From an uncultured Clostridia bacterium (GTDB lineage: Bacteria; Bacillota; Clostridia; Lachnospirales; Anaerotignaceae): a stretch of DNA of 64,000 nt. How positions within the stretch are numbered: the stretch's first letter is position 1; each line of letters starts with the position of its first letter. The stretch covers positions 1 through 64,000 of the forward strand of contig CAJUNT010000010.1 in NCBI GenBank assembly GCA_910587735.1, in the 5' to 3' direction. Shown here in pieces: positions 1 to 8,363 of this stretch. The translations under genes and the position numbers were made by a program. The notes below the pieces were generated by a model that was given only the letters and a program-made list of their open reading frames with translations, ran no database searches and was not told the DNA's origin.

Positions 1-411
1 ACAGTGGCAGGAGAGCCAAAGGGCAAAGCAAGACCTCGTTTTGCAAGGGTGTATGATGGTGTAAGCGTGAGAACACCAAAAGGCACAAAAGAATACGAAC
101 AAAATATAAAAGTTACGTATTTAGAGCAATGCGGAAATGTGAAATTTCCAGAGGATAGTCAACTAGAATTGTCTGTTGCTGCATACTTCAAAATACCAAA
201 AAGCGCAAGCAAAAAGAAAAGAATAGCAATGCTTTGTGAAGAAATCCGCCCTACAAAAAAACCAGATGGTGACAATATTTTGAAGGCAGTAGCAGACGCT
301 TTAAATGGTGTTTGCTACAAAGATGATAAAAACATTGTGAAAATGAGCATTGAAAAGTTTTATAGCGATATGCCTAGAATTGATGTTATAGTACAGGAAG
401 TTGAACAGTAA
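1..411 (+). CDS. rusA: RusA-like Holliday junction resolvase, 5' truncated by window
   Basis: The frame is open from base 1, so the true start lies to the left of the window; the GTG at position 4 is only the first possible start inside it. The protein shows the RusA family pattern: an N-terminal GKARPRF segment and the catalytic block KPDGDNILKAVADALNG followed by YKDDKNI, which carries the conserved metal-binding aspartates. RusA enzymes are dimeric endonucleases that resolve four-way DNA junctions during phage recombination and packaging. The gene lies at the end of the recombination module, a few genes before terminase, which is a usual place in Firmicute phages. The family call is firm; activity is inferred. 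Confidence 0.88.
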   Translation, partial: TVAGEPKGKARPRFARVYDGVSVRTPKGTKEYEQNIKVTYLEQCGNVKFPEDSQLELSVAAYFKIPKSASKKKRIAMLCEEIRPTKKPDGDNILKAVADALNGVCYKDDKNIVKMSIEKFYSDMPRIDVIVQEVEQ

Positions 412-424
412 AGGGTGTGTGTAC

Positions 425-580
425 ATGAGAAAACATAGAAGAAAATGCACAACATTTGAATGTAAAATACTGTTAAAAAATATTTGCTGTGCAGACTGCA
501 AAACAAAAGAATGTTGTCGGTTTGCCTGTCAAAATCAGCCTGAAAAGTGTGGGCTGTTGGAGAAAAAGAAAGGGAGATAA
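425..580 (+). CDS. Small cysteine-rich phage protein (51 aa)
   Basis: A short ORF starts with ATG 14 bases after the resolvase stop and ends three bases before the next start. It encodes 51 residues with nine cysteines, including the clusters CCADC and ECCRFAC, and a basic start and end. The cysteine spacing suggests a small zinc-binding or disulfide fold. Small Cys-rich proteins of this kind are frequent between the recombination and packaging genes of Clostridia phages, but I know no function. The tight spacing on both sides and an AAGGG motif just upstream (GTAAAGGGTGTG) support it as a real gene. Confidence 0.6.
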   Translation: MRKHRRKCTTFECKILLKNICCADCKTKECCRFACQNQPEKCGLLEKKKGR

Positions 581-582
581 AA

Positions 583-1542
583 ATGAGTGAACAAAAAACA
601 GTAAGAGGATATAAAGTATTTAACCCAGATTGGACTTGTAGGGGGGTTCAATATCAAGTCGGCGAGTGTTACGAAATGGACAGAAAGCCAGTAGTATGCG
701 AAAAAGGATTTCATTTTTGTAAAAAGCTGGTTGATTGTTATGACTATTATAAATTTAATGATAAAAATAAAGTTGCTGAAATAACTGCATATGGTGATAT
801 AGATATTGACCAATATGGAAAAAAGTGTTGCACCAATAAAATAAAAATTGAAAAAGAACTGAAACGGCATGAAGTACTTGCTATGGTCAATATAGGGGAA
901 AATTGTACAGGAATTAAAAATACTGGAAATAATAACAGCGGAGACTACAACGACGGAAACTACAACAGTGGAGACTACAACGACGGAAACTACAACAGTG
1001 GAGACCACAACATAGGAGACTACAACAGTGGAGACTACAACGACGGAAATTACAATAGCAGAAACCACAATAGTGGAGACCACAACAGTGGAGACTACAA
1101 CGACGGAAATTACAACAGTGGAGACTACAACATAGGAGACTACAACAGCGGACACGATAACATCGGAAACCACAACAGCGGACATTACAACATCGGACAC
1201 TACAACAGTGGAGACTACAATACTAGCAATTTTAACAATGGCTGCTTTAATACAAAAACAATAAAAATAAAAATGTTTCTATTTAATCAATTATCAAATT
1301 GGACATTGAAAGATTGGTATAACAGTGAAGCAAAGAGAATATTAGATGGATATGTTTCAGTGTCTCCTGTAGAAAAAACAAAAGAAGAAATTTTTGAACA
1401 GCAACAGCAAAATTGGAATCAATTAAGTCAGCAAGAAAAAGATATTGTTATGGCAATACCAAATTTCGATAAAGCGATATTTAAGGAAGCAACTGGTATT
1501 GATGTGGATAAAGGAGTAATGAAACATGAGAAAGATTGTTGA
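583..1542 (+). CDS. DUF7666-like protein with Asn-Gly pentapeptide repeats
   Basis: The start is the ATG at 583, preceded by AGGGAG; an in-frame upstream extension to 547 has no ribosome binding site. Residues 1-105 resemble the DUF7666 domain seen in phage and host proteins (GYKVFNPDWTCRG, then EKGFHFCKK, then a CYDYY segment). Residues about 113-222 are 22 consecutive five-residue units with consensus N-x-G-x-(Y/H), like the Pentapeptide_2 family, which is predicted to form a regular beta-helix. A charged, non-repetitive tail of about 95 residues follows. No biochemical role is known. The Asp-rich repeat face could bind metal or mimic nucleic acid, but that is speculation. The gene overlaps the next by 17 bases. 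Confidence 0.7.
   Translation: MSEQKTVRGYKVFNPDWTCRGVQYQVGECYEMDRKPVVCEKGFHFCKKLVDCYDYYKFNDKNKVAEITAYGDIDIDQYGKKCCTNKIKIEKELKRHEVLAMVNIGENCTGIKNTGNNNSGDYNDGNYNSGDYNDGNYNSGDHNIGDYNSGDYNDGNYNSRNHNSGDHNSGDYNDGNYNSGDYNIGDYNSGHDNIGNHNSGHYNIGHYNSGDYNTSNFNNGCFNTKTIKIKMFLFNQLSNWTLKDWYNSEAKRILDGYVSVSPVEKTKEEIFEQQQQNWNQLSQQEKDIVMAIPNFDKAIFKEATGIDVDKGVMKHEKDC
919..1248 (+). repeat. Tandem 15-bp coding repeats (22 units)
   Basis: Twenty-two in-frame 15-bp units encode N-x-G-x-(Y/H) pentads; the commonest unit reads TACAACAGTGGAGAC in a shifted register. Several neighbouring units are identical at the DNA level, so the array could expand or contract by slippage or recombination without breaking the frame. 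Confidence 0.9.
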
Positions 1543-2230
1543 TGATATAAAAAATATGAGTATGTGCGAATTATCAAATAATTGTATGTTTATAAAAAAT
1601 GGCGAGGCATGGTATAGAGATTTTAGTGAAGAAATGCCTTTCAGAGATTTGATGAAAAAACTGATTAAATATCATGTCCCTAGTGAGGATATCTATGAAG
1701 ATATAGATGATATGGATGATGAAAGCTTTGATGATATGATGTTAACAGATTATGGAGCATTGGCTGACTGGGAAAGCATTGAATTTGTTTTAGCTGTATT
1801 TTATATGATGGGTTGTGGAATGGCTGAGGTCAGAGAATGGCTAAAAGAATATGAAGAGGATTACTGTTCAAAAGGAGAAATTGATATGAATATAGAAAAA
1901 GCAAAAGCTGAAATAATAGAAAAAATAAAAAACAGGAAAAAACTTACAGAGGATGAATTGGAAGAATTGGCTTTTAATAGTAATTTTAGGGGTGAATTAT
2001 TTTCAGATAATCTAATTGAAGTCATTAAAAGAGATGACACAAGATGGTCTAAAAACATGACAACTGTATTAGAGTTTGATGGTGAACTGTATGCCATTGA
2101 TTGGAGAAAAGGGCTTACAGAACAACAAGAAAATGCTTTTTATAAACAACCTTATAGAGTAAGAAAAACAGAGAGGGTAATTACTATAGCGGATTATGAG
2201 AGGATAAAAAATAGAAAAAAGTATCCATGA
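1526..2230 (+). CDS. Hypothetical phage protein (234 aa)
   Basis: The frame overlaps the end of the pentapeptide-repeat gene and starts with ATG. The N-terminal half is acidic (for example EDIDDMDDESFDD at about residues 58-70) and includes a hydrophobic helix near residues 86-97. The C-terminal half has a lysine/glutamate-rich helix followed by a compact segment rich in aromatic residues ending KNRKKYP. A methionine near residue 120 could be an internal start, so this may be two domains. I do not recognise the family. The position in an early accessory block suggests a small regulatory or host-interaction protein. Confidence 0.55.
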   Translation: MRKIVDDIKNMSMCELSNNCMFIKNGEAWYRDFSEEMPFRDLMKKLIKYHVPSEDIYEDIDDMDDESFDDMMLTDYGALADWESIEFVLAVFYMMGCGMAEVREWLKEYEEDYCSKGEIDMNIEKAKAEIIEKIKNRKKLTEDELEELAFNSNFRGELFSDNLIEVIKRDDTRWSKNMTTVLEFDGELYAIDWRKGLTEQQENAFYKQPYRVRKTERVITIADYERIKNRKKYP

Positions 2231-2261
2231 AGCAATAACGAAAAAAGCAATAGAAAAGGGA

Positions 2262-2339
2262 ATGTCTAAATGTTTTTTAGAAGATTATGGCTTTATTATG
2301 GGATTTTTAAAAGATAGTTGTGATATAGCCAGAAGGTAG
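2262..2339 (+). CDS. Possible short ORF (25 aa)
   Basis: An ATG at 2262 opens a 25-residue frame ending in CDIARR just before the ribosome binding site of the next gene. The same frame is open upstream to about 2208 without a standard start codon, and that translation (HEAITKKAIEKGMSK) looks protein-like. The ORF may therefore be the remnant of a slightly longer small phage gene. Weak evidence only. Confidence 0.25.
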   Translation: MSKCFLEDYGFIMGFLKDSCDIARR

Positions 2340-2349
2340 CAGGTGAAGT

Positions 2350-2598
2350 ATGAAAAATAAAAATATGATAGCAAAAAGAAGGATTTTCGTGGAAAAAAGA
2401 TACAGGCATTTTAAAGGGAAGTTGTATAGAGTGGTAGCCATTGCAGAACATACCGAAACAGGTGAGTTATTTGCTGTATATCAAGCATTATACAACAGTA
2501 GGGTTTATGTTAGACCATATGATATGTTTGTGTCTGAAGTGGATAATATAAAGTATCCGAAGGCAAAACAGAAGTATCGGTTTGAATTGGTGATATAA
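2350..2598 (+). CDS. DUF1653-like protein (82 aa)
   Basis: The ATG at 2350 follows GCAGGTGAAGT. The core YRHFKGKLYRVVAIAEHTET, then FAVYQALY and VRPYDMF, then a final RFEL matches the small DUF1653 domain, a widespread beta-rich domain of unknown function in bacteria and phages. The N-terminus is strongly basic. Nothing in the sequence shows a catalytic site. It sits alone among accessory phage genes. The domain assignment is from recall of the family pattern and looks good. Confidence 0.75.
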   Translation: MKNKNMIAKRRIFVEKRYRHFKGKLYRVVAIAEHTETGELFAVYQALYNSRVYVRPYDMFVSEVDNIKYPKAKQKYRFELVI

Positions 2599-2609
2599 GG
2601 AGAATTTTT

Positions 2610-3113
2610 ATGGATAGTTATGTACAGCAAAAAAGAAAAGAAAATATATTAAAAATAGATTTAGATTTGGAGAAAGCTCCACCTAATTATGGAAACTTGA
2701 TTAGTGATTTAGTTAAAGTACATCAAAAAGGTTATGAATTGTTAAATATATTATTAAATAAAAGGTATCGTATAAAAAATTATCAAATATGTGAAGATGA
2801 AGATAAATTTTATAATACTGTTAAAGCGTATAAAAGGTTTTTTTATAAAGTTTTTGAATTTGAAATTGCAAAATTAAATAATCATTTGAGTGAATGGGTG
2901 TGGGGTGAATTAGAAGAGAATAACTTATACAATAATCATTTCTCGGAAATATATAATAAGTATAGTAAAATAAATTTTGATTTTAAGGTAAATTATTTGT
3001 ATATTATATTTGTATATAATATTATAAATAAGCAATTTCAGATATTTATTTATAATGGACTTCCTGAAAGTGACTTTATTTATTTAATAAATAATTTAGA
3101 TAAATTGTCATAG
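2610..3113 (+). CDS. Hypothetical phage accessory protein (167 aa)
   Basis: The ATG at 2610 is preceded by AAGGAGAATTTTT. The protein is rich in Lys, Asn, Ile, Phe and Tyr. It has a predicted helical N-terminal two thirds and a hydrophobic, aromatic C-terminal stretch (around residues 128-152) that could be a buried beta-sheet. The third codon positions are even richer in A and T than in the flanking late genes, which suggests separate acquisition. I recognise no family. It could be a superinfection or accessory gene because it lies between DUF1653 and a small HTH protein. Confidence 0.5.
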   Translation: MDSYVQQKRKENILKIDLDLEKAPPNYGNLISDLVKVHQKGYELLNILLNKRYRIKNYQICEDEDKFYNTVKAYKRFFYKVFEFEIAKLNNHLSEWVWGELEENNLYNNHFSEIYNKYSKINFDFKVNYLYIIFVYNIINKQFQIFIYNGLPESDFIYLINNLDKLS

Positions 3114-3154
3114 TAAGGAAACTATAATAAAATGAAAGGGAGTGAAAATATATT

Positions 3155-3346
3155 TTGATATTTGATGAAATGGTAGAGGCTTTAAATAATTATTCAGCAA
3201 AAGAAATACAATATAAAACCGGACTGAAAAGAAATAGAATATATAATTTGAAAAATGGTTGTACATTTTATTTAGATTATAACTTATATTTCGCATTGAA
3301 AAAATTAGGCTATGAAATAAAATTAGAAAAAGATAAAAAAAATTAA
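3155..3346 (+). CDS. Small helix-turn-helix protein (63 aa)
   Basis: The frame begins at TTG 3155, about 10 bases after AAAGGGAGTG. Residues 10-50 read as a short HTH of the Cro/XRE type: SAKEIQYKTGLKRNRIYNLK has the turn and recognition-helix spacing, followed by a helix FALKKLGYEI. The protein ends in a lysine tail. It is the last gene before a strong terminator and directly precedes the packaging operon, so it may control late transcription or simply close the early operon. DNA binding is inferred from the pattern. Confidence 0.55.
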   Translation: MIFDEMVEALNNYSAKEIQYKTGLKRNRIYNLKNGCTFYLDYNLYFALKKLGYEIKLEKDKKN

Positions 3347-3387
3347 AAAAATTTTGATTTTGTTTGGAAAAACAAACACTTGATTTG

Positions 3388-3426
3388 ATACAATAGATAT
3401 AGATGACATATCTATTGTATTTTTTT
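3388..3426 (+). terminator. Rho-independent terminator before the late operon
   Basis: A perfect 13-bp stem (ATACAATAGATAT / ATATCTATTGTAT) with a 7-base loop is followed by a run of T. It separates the small early genes from the packaging genes. Confidence 0.88.
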
Positions 3427-3513
3427 ATGATAAGTGAAAAAAACAAATTTTTATTTCACAAAGTAATATTTCAAATTCAACTCAAATAAGGAGGCTGGTA
3501 AGGTGGTGATATA

Positions 3514-4104
3514 GTGGAAAAAAGAGAACAAGCATATCAATATTTTTTGCAAGGTATATCATACAAGGAGATTGCAGAAAAGTGTGATATTCCTTTCAAC
3601 CAAGTAAAGTATTGGGTATATAAATATTGGAAAAACAACAATAATGAAGTACAAAAGAGAGGCGCGCCAGAAGGTAATAAAAATGCCGTAGCAAATAAAG
3701 GTGGTGCACCCAAAGGCAATAAAAACAATTATAAGCATGGTATTTATGAAAAACTGCTTTTTGAATTTTTATCAGAAGATGAAAAGAAACTTTTTTTACA
3801 ACAGGACATTGACGAAGAAAAAGAATGTAAAATGATGGTAAGATTTTGTGATTTGCAGATATTCAAATTTATGAAAAAAATAAAAGAACTGGAACAAAAA
3901 AAGGAAGTGCCTCATGATTTGATATTGCGATACAACGGTGAAATCGAAAAAGCAAAAAAACAGAAAATAAAATGTATCGAAATGCTTTTTGCCATGAAAG
4001 AAACGGAAACAAAAAAAGGATATGGAACAGCATACGATGGATTTATAGAGGCGTTAAAACAAGGAGCAAAAGAAGTATGGAGCGATAATCATGATACAGA
4101 ATAG
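3514..4104 (+). CDS. terS: Terminase small subunit
   Basis: The protein begins with an HTH (residues about 8-40, ISYKEIAEKCDIPFNQVKYWV) and continues with the glycine/asparagine linker typical of PBSX-type small terminases (RGAPEGNKNAVANKGG, then PKGNKNNYKHG). A helical oligomerisation region rich in Lys and Glu follows. Small terminases bind the packaging site on phage DNA and recruit the large subunit. The gene overlaps terL by 14 bases, as usual. A GTG in GAAAAAAG context starts the frame after GGAGGCTGGTAAGGTGG. Confident call. Confidence 0.88.
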   Translation: MEKREQAYQYFLQGISYKEIAEKCDIPFNQVKYWVYKYWKNNNNEVQKRGAPEGNKNAVANKGGAPKGNKNNYKHGIYEKLLFEFLSEDEKKLFLQQDIDEEKECKMMVRFCDLQIFKFMKKIKELEQKKEVPHDLILRYNGEIEKAKKQKIKCIEMLFAMKETETKKGYGTAYDGFIEALKQGAKEVWSDNHDTE

Positions 4105-5350
4105 AGCATTATTTCAATTTCAGCCATTTTCTAAAAAGCAAAAACAAATATTAACATGGTGGCTTCCAGAATCCCCTGTCAGTGATTGTAACGGCATCAT
4201 AGCAGATGGTGCAATACGTTCTGGCAAAACGGTATCTATGGCTTTATCGTTTGTATTGTTTGCTATGCACAATTTTGAATATAAAAATTTTGCTATGTGT
4301 GGCAAGACAATAGGTTCATTCAGAAGAAATGTATTAGCGGTATTAAAAAATATGCTACTTTCAAGAGGATATATATTAGAAGAACACAGAAGCGATAACA
4401 TGATTGAAATAAAAAGAAATGGTGTCATAAACTATTTTTATATATTTGGTGGTAAAGATGAACGTTCTCAAGACCTAATACAAGGCATTACACTTGCCAG
4501 TGTATTTTTTGATGAAGTGGCATTAATGCCAGAATCATTTGTGAATCAGGCAACAGGACGTTGTTCTGAAAACGGTTCTAAATATTGGTTTAATTGCAAC
4601 CCCAACAGCCCAAAACATTGGTTTAAACAACAGTGGATAGATGAAGCTGAAAATAAAAAGCTACTTTATTTGCATTTTACTATGAATGACAATTTATCAT
4701 TATCAGAAGAAATTAAACAAAGATATAGAGAAATTTATGCTACAGGTGTGTTCTATAGAAGATACATATTAGGAGAATGGGTAGGTGCTGATGGGTTAGT
4801 ATATCCTATGTTTGATGAAGACAAACATATTGTATCAAATACAGAAGGTACAGGGCTATATTATATTAGCATTGACTATGGAACAAATAACCCTTGTGTG
4901 TTTCTATTATGGAGACTAAACAAAAATACTGCTGTATGTGTCAAAGAATATTATTATGACAGCCATGAAAGAAATGGTTGTCAAAAAACAGATGAGGAGT
5001 ATTACAATGATTTAGAAAAATTTGCAGAAGGATATAGCATACAAAAAATAATTATTGACCCTTCTGCATTGAGCTTTAAAACAACAATAAAAAGACATGG
5101 AAAATATATAGCAAGGGACGCAGATAACAGTGTATTAGATGGTATACGGTTAAGCGCTACATTATTACAAAGCGGACATTTATATTTTCATGAAAGTTGT
5201 CAAAATACCATAGAAGAATTTGGCGCTTATGTATGGGACGAAGACAGTTCAGAAGATGAGGTAATAAAAGAATATGACCATGCTATGGATGCCATGAGAT
5301 ATTTTGTCCAAACAATTATGAGAAGAATAATAAAATTTGAAGGTGTTTAA
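4091..5350 (+). CDS. terL: Terminase large subunit (PBSX family)
   Basis: This is the ATP-driven packaging motor and headful nuclease. The N-terminal ATPase has Walker A in ADGAIRSGKT (about residue 40) and Walker B in SVFFDEVAL (about residue 140), followed by the coupling motif WFNCNPNSPKHWF. The C-terminal nuclease has the acidic residues ISIDYG (about residue 258), IIDPSA and the final HAMDAMRYF. Length 419 aa is normal. Translation is coupled to terS by overlap, and the portal gene follows after two bases. Very secure. Confidence 0.95.
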   Translation: MIQNRALFQFQPFSKKQKQILTWWLPESPVSDCNGIIADGAIRSGKTVSMALSFVLFAMHNFEYKNFAMCGKTIGSFRRNVLAVLKNMLLSRGYILEEHRSDNMIEIKRNGVINYFYIFGGKDERSQDLIQGITLASVFFDEVALMPESFVNQATGRCSENGSKYWFNCNPNSPKHWFKQQWIDEAENKKLLYLHFTMNDNLSLSEEIKQRYREIYATGVFYRRYILGEWVGADGLVYPMFDEDKHIVSNTEGTGLYYISIDYGTNNPCVFLLWRLNKNTAVCVKEYYYDSHERNGCQKTDEEYYNDLEKFAEGYSIQKIIIDPSALSFKTTIKRHGKYIARDADNSVLDGIRLSATLLQSGHLYFHESCQNTIEEFGAYVWDEDSSEDEVIKEYDHAMDAMRYFVQTIMRRIIKFEGV

Positions 5351-5352
5351 AT

Positions 5353-6741
5353 ATGTTTGATACGCTAAAAATGTTTTTGGGCAGGTGGAAAAAGAAAATG
5401 ATACCATATGACAAAATAAAAGAAATGACAGGAGAAGATATTCCGTTTTATTCTGAAATGGAAAGAAATACACGACTTTGGTACAGCTTATATAAAAATA
5501 AACCACCATGGAGTTGTGGTGTAAAAACAGACAGAAATATCATATCAATAGGCTTACCTTCTGCTATTACAAGGGAATTGGCAAAGCCAGCAGTGATTGA
5601 ATCAAAAATTACAATACAGGGGGGACAAAAAGCAATTTTTTTACAAAATCAAATTGATGTTATGATGAAAGAATTGCGCCATAATTTAGAAAAAGGTTTA
5701 GCATTTGGAAATATGATATATAGACCTTATTTGTATGATAATCAAATAGGTATTGCTTGTCATTTTTTCGATACTTTTTTCCCGGTTGCTTTTGACGAAA
5801 GAGGAATATTGACACAAGTAGTATTTTTGCAGAAAATAAAAAATAAAAATAACTGGTATGTTATATTAGAACACCATAAACTAGAAAATAGCATATATAC
5901 CATACAAAGTAAAGCATTTTTATCAAATGAACAGGGGTTAATAGGACAGGAAATACCATTAAAAAATATAAAGTCGTGGCAAAATGTTTCAGATAATGTT
6001 GCTATAGGTGGTATAGAAAAGCCTCTTTTTGGATTTTTTAAAACACCTTTCGGAAATAATATTGATGATTGTTCTAATATGGGTGTATCTGTTTATTCTT
6101 CTGCTGTAGATTTAATCAAACAGGCTGATGAACAATGGGAAGCACTGCAATGGGAATACAAAAGCGGTGAAAGAAAGTTATTTATATCTCCTGAAGCATT
6201 ACAAATACCAGGAAACAAACAAAATACAGACCGTTTATTTAGACAATTAGATATAGAAGAAAAAGGGTTTTATCAAGAATTTTCACCTGCTTTCCGTGAT
6301 AGTAATTTATATAACGGACTACAAACAATATACAAAATGATAGAGTTTAATACTGGTTTAAGTTATGGCGTGCTGTCTGACCCCCAAACGGTTGCTATGA
6401 CAGCAACAGAAATTGAAAGCTCCAAACAAAGAATGTATGCTACAGTATTTGACATACAAAATGCTTTAGAAAATACAATAAGTGATTTAGTATATGCAGT
6501 AAGTACATTAGCAGATTTATATCAATTAGCACCAAATGACGAATATGAAATACTATTTGATTGGGGTGATGGTATTATTAAAGATACGCAGGCACAACAA
6601 GAAGAATTGGAACATATGAGGGCAGATGTTGCAGCGGGATTGTTAAAACCAGAATTGTACATTATGAAAAAGTATAATGTAGATGAGTCTACTGCAAAAA
6701 GTATGATGGTAGAACAAAGCGAAGTAACAGAGGTGTACTAG
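5353..6741 (+). CDS. Portal protein (SPP1 Gp6/A118 type)
   Basis: A 462-residue protein directly after terL and before a minor capsid gene matches the position and size of the dodecameric portal. The region YGVLSDPQTVAMTATEIES (about residues 338-356) is the typical portal stem/helix motif of the A118-like family, followed by a helical crown region rich in Asp and Glu. The portal forms the DNA channel at the capsid vertex and docks the packaging motor. The next gene starts one base after its stop, so the two are co-translated. Confident from context and motif. Confidence 0.9.
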   Translation: MFDTLKMFLGRWKKKMIPYDKIKEMTGEDIPFYSEMERNTRLWYSLYKNKPPWSCGVKTDRNIISIGLPSAITRELAKPAVIESKITIQGGQKAIFLQNQIDVMMKELRHNLEKGLAFGNMIYRPYLYDNQIGIACHFFDTFFPVAFDERGILTQVVFLQKIKNKNNWYVILEHHKLENSIYTIQSKAFLSNEQGLIGQEIPLKNIKSWQNVSDNVAIGGIEKPLFGFFKTPFGNNIDDCSNMGVSVYSSAVDLIKQADEQWEALQWEYKSGERKLFISPEALQIPGNKQNTDRLFRQLDIEEKGFYQEFSPAFRDSNLYNGLQTIYKMIEFNTGLSYGVLSDPQTVAMTATEIESSKQRMYATVFDIQNALENTISDLVYAVSTLADLYQLAPNDEYEILFDWGDGIIKDTQAQQEELEHMRADVAAGLLKPELYIMKKYNVDESTAKSMMVEQSEVTEVY

Positions 6742-6742
6742 T

Positions 6743-7999
6743 ATGCGTGATGATTGGCTTGAAAATATAACAGAAGAACTTGCTGAAAGTTATATTGTAT
6801 TAGAAGAAGAAATATTAGCAGATATTTGTAGGAGATTTCAAACATCTGATACAGCAACTGCTTCTGCGTTGCACCAAATTAGACAACTGCAAGAGCAAGG
6901 CATTGATATGAGAGTGATTGAAAGCAAAATCAAAAAGACATTACATATCACACAAAAGCAATTAGACGATATGTTTCAGGAAGCTGTAGCAAGGGAACAA
7001 GCATATACTGCTGAATTGCTTGATAAGGCAAAAATAACAAAGCCATCTATAGGAAATCAAGCATTGCTTTTACAAGAAATAGCCATCATAAAACAGCAGA
7101 CAAAAAAAGAAATGTATAATATTACACAAAGTTTAGGTTTTTCGTTTAAAGTGAATGGAAAACCACAATTTTATTACATAGCGGAAGCATATCAAAAAGT
7201 GTTAGACGTTGCCTATTTAGAAGTATCTACAGGAGTACTTGATTATAATACGGCTGCTAAAAATGCAGTAAAAAAGCTGTCTGATAGTGGTATGAAATAT
7301 GTTTATTATGATAAGGAAGGCAAAAAGCCGTTTGAACCACCTAAAAGATATGTCAATCATGTAGATGTTGCAGTGAAAAGAGCAATCAGAACAGGTATCA
7401 GTCAAGCACAAGGTATATTATCAGAAAATACAATAAATACATTAGAAACACCTTATGTTGAAGTCACTGCACACGCTGGTGCAAGAACAGGAAGTGGCAT
7501 AGCAAACCATGCAGGGTGGCAGGGACAAGTATATTATTGGAAAGAGAAAAGCGAATACGGAGAAAACACACTTCATTATCCGGATTTTGTAGATACAACA
7601 GGATATGGAGAAGGTGCGGGACTAAAAGGCTATAACTGTTCTCATAATTTTAGAGCATTTATACCCAATGTTTCAAGCCGTATTTATACAGATGAAGAAT
7701 TGTACCATATGGCAAATGATACATTTTCATACAAAGGAAAAGATTATACTATGTATGAAGCAACGCAGTACATGAGGAAAATAGAAAGGGATATGCGACA
7801 ATTAAAAAGAAATTTGATAGGATTTAACAATCCGAATACACAAAAAGAATTTGAAAACACTGCTATCAAACTACAGAAAAAAAGTAAGGAATATACAGCA
7901 TTTAGCAAAGCTGCTTCACTCAAAAAGAGAATACCAAGTACACAAGTATTGGGATTTGATAAAGCGTTAGCAGCAAAAGCAAGGAGGGCTTATAAATGA
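6743..7999 (+). CDS. Minor capsid / head morphogenesis protein (Phage_min_cap2)
   Basis: The 418-residue protein has a helical N-terminal half and a conserved C-terminal motif HAGARTGSGIANHAGWQGQV followed by YNCSHNFRAFI, the signature of the phage minor capsid protein 2 / SPP1 Gp7-like group. These proteins sit inside or on the head near the portal and are thought to aid DNA delivery. The start ATG at 6743 follows AGAGGTGTACT. The end overlaps the next start by four bases. The family call is strong; the exact role in the virion is inferred from relatives. Confidence 0.87.
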   Translation: MRDDWLENITEELAESYIVLEEEILADICRRFQTSDTATASALHQIRQLQEQGIDMRVIESKIKKTLHITQKQLDDMFQEAVAREQAYTAELLDKAKITKPSIGNQALLLQEIAIIKQQTKKEMYNITQSLGFSFKVNGKPQFYYIAEAYQKVLDVAYLEVSTGVLDYNTAAKNAVKKLSDSGMKYVYYDKEGKKPFEPPKRYVNHVDVAVKRAIRTGISQAQGILSENTINTLETPYVEVTAHAGARTGSGIANHAGWQGQVYYWKEKSEYGENTLHYPDFVDTTGYGEGAGLKGYNCSHNFRAFIPNVSSRIYTDEELYHMANDTFSYKGKDYTMYEATQYMRKIERDMRQLKRNLIGFNNPNTQKEFENTAIKLQKKSKEYTAFSKAASLKKRIPSTQVLGFDKALAAKARRAYK

Positions 8000-8295
8000 A
8001 ATATGATTTATATGATGCAAATGGAAAGTTACTAAAAGTACTAAATTCGGAAATTCTGCAAGCAAGCGAAAACTACATAGATGGACTGATAGACGGTATG
8101 TCTGATAAAAATAAAATTGATATAGCAAATAGTTTATTTGAAATGAAATGGTACACTTGTCCCGTTTGCCATAATAAGCTAGTAAAAGTAGCTGATAATT
8201 TTGAAGCAAGGGGAATATATATAAAATGCAAAAAGTGTAAAAATCAAATAGAAGTCAAACAAAACAGAGCCAGAGCCACAGAGCCAGAGCCATAA
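7996..8295 (+). CDS. Zinc-ribbon protein, Com-like
   Basis: The 99-residue protein has two CxxC pairs (YTCPVCHN near residue 55 and IKCKKCKN near residue 78), a zinc ribbon similar in layout to the Mu Com translational regulator. The final residues RARATEPEP are encoded by an AGAGCC-rich direct repeat that runs into the terminator hairpin, so the end of the gene is the 5' arm of that structure. The position between minor capsid and scaffold is common for Com-like genes in Clostridia phages. Whether it binds RNA is not shown; possibly it regulates head gene translation. Confidence 0.65.
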   Translation: MKYDLYDANGKLLKVLNSEILQASENYIDGLIDGMSDKNKIDIANSLFEMKWYTCPVCHNKLVKVADNFEARGIYIKCKKCKNQIEVKQNRARATEPEP

Positions 8296-8338
8296 GAGAT
8301 ATTGAAAAAAACAATGTCTTTTATGGCTTTTTATTTTT
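8288..8338 (+). terminator. Intra-operon hairpin with T-run after com-like gene
   Basis: A 17-bp stem with two G-U pairs (arms AGCCATAAGAGATATTG and CAATGTCTTTTATGGCT), a 7-A loop and TTTTTATTTTTT follow the stop codon. Since head genes continue downstream in the same direction without an obvious new promoter, it probably acts as a partial terminator that sets expression ratios. A related hairpin lies at 13835. Confidence 0.85.
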
Positions 8339-8363
8339 TCAATACAGAAAGGAGAATATAACA

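Noticed and set aside
535..1200. Minus-strand frame of valine/serine repeats
   Set aside because: It is the antisense of the Asn-Gly pentapeptide repeats on the plus strand; the repeats keep several frames open.
919..1248. CRISPR array
   Set aside because: Repeat units are 15 bases, contiguous without spacers and in frame, so they are protein repeats.
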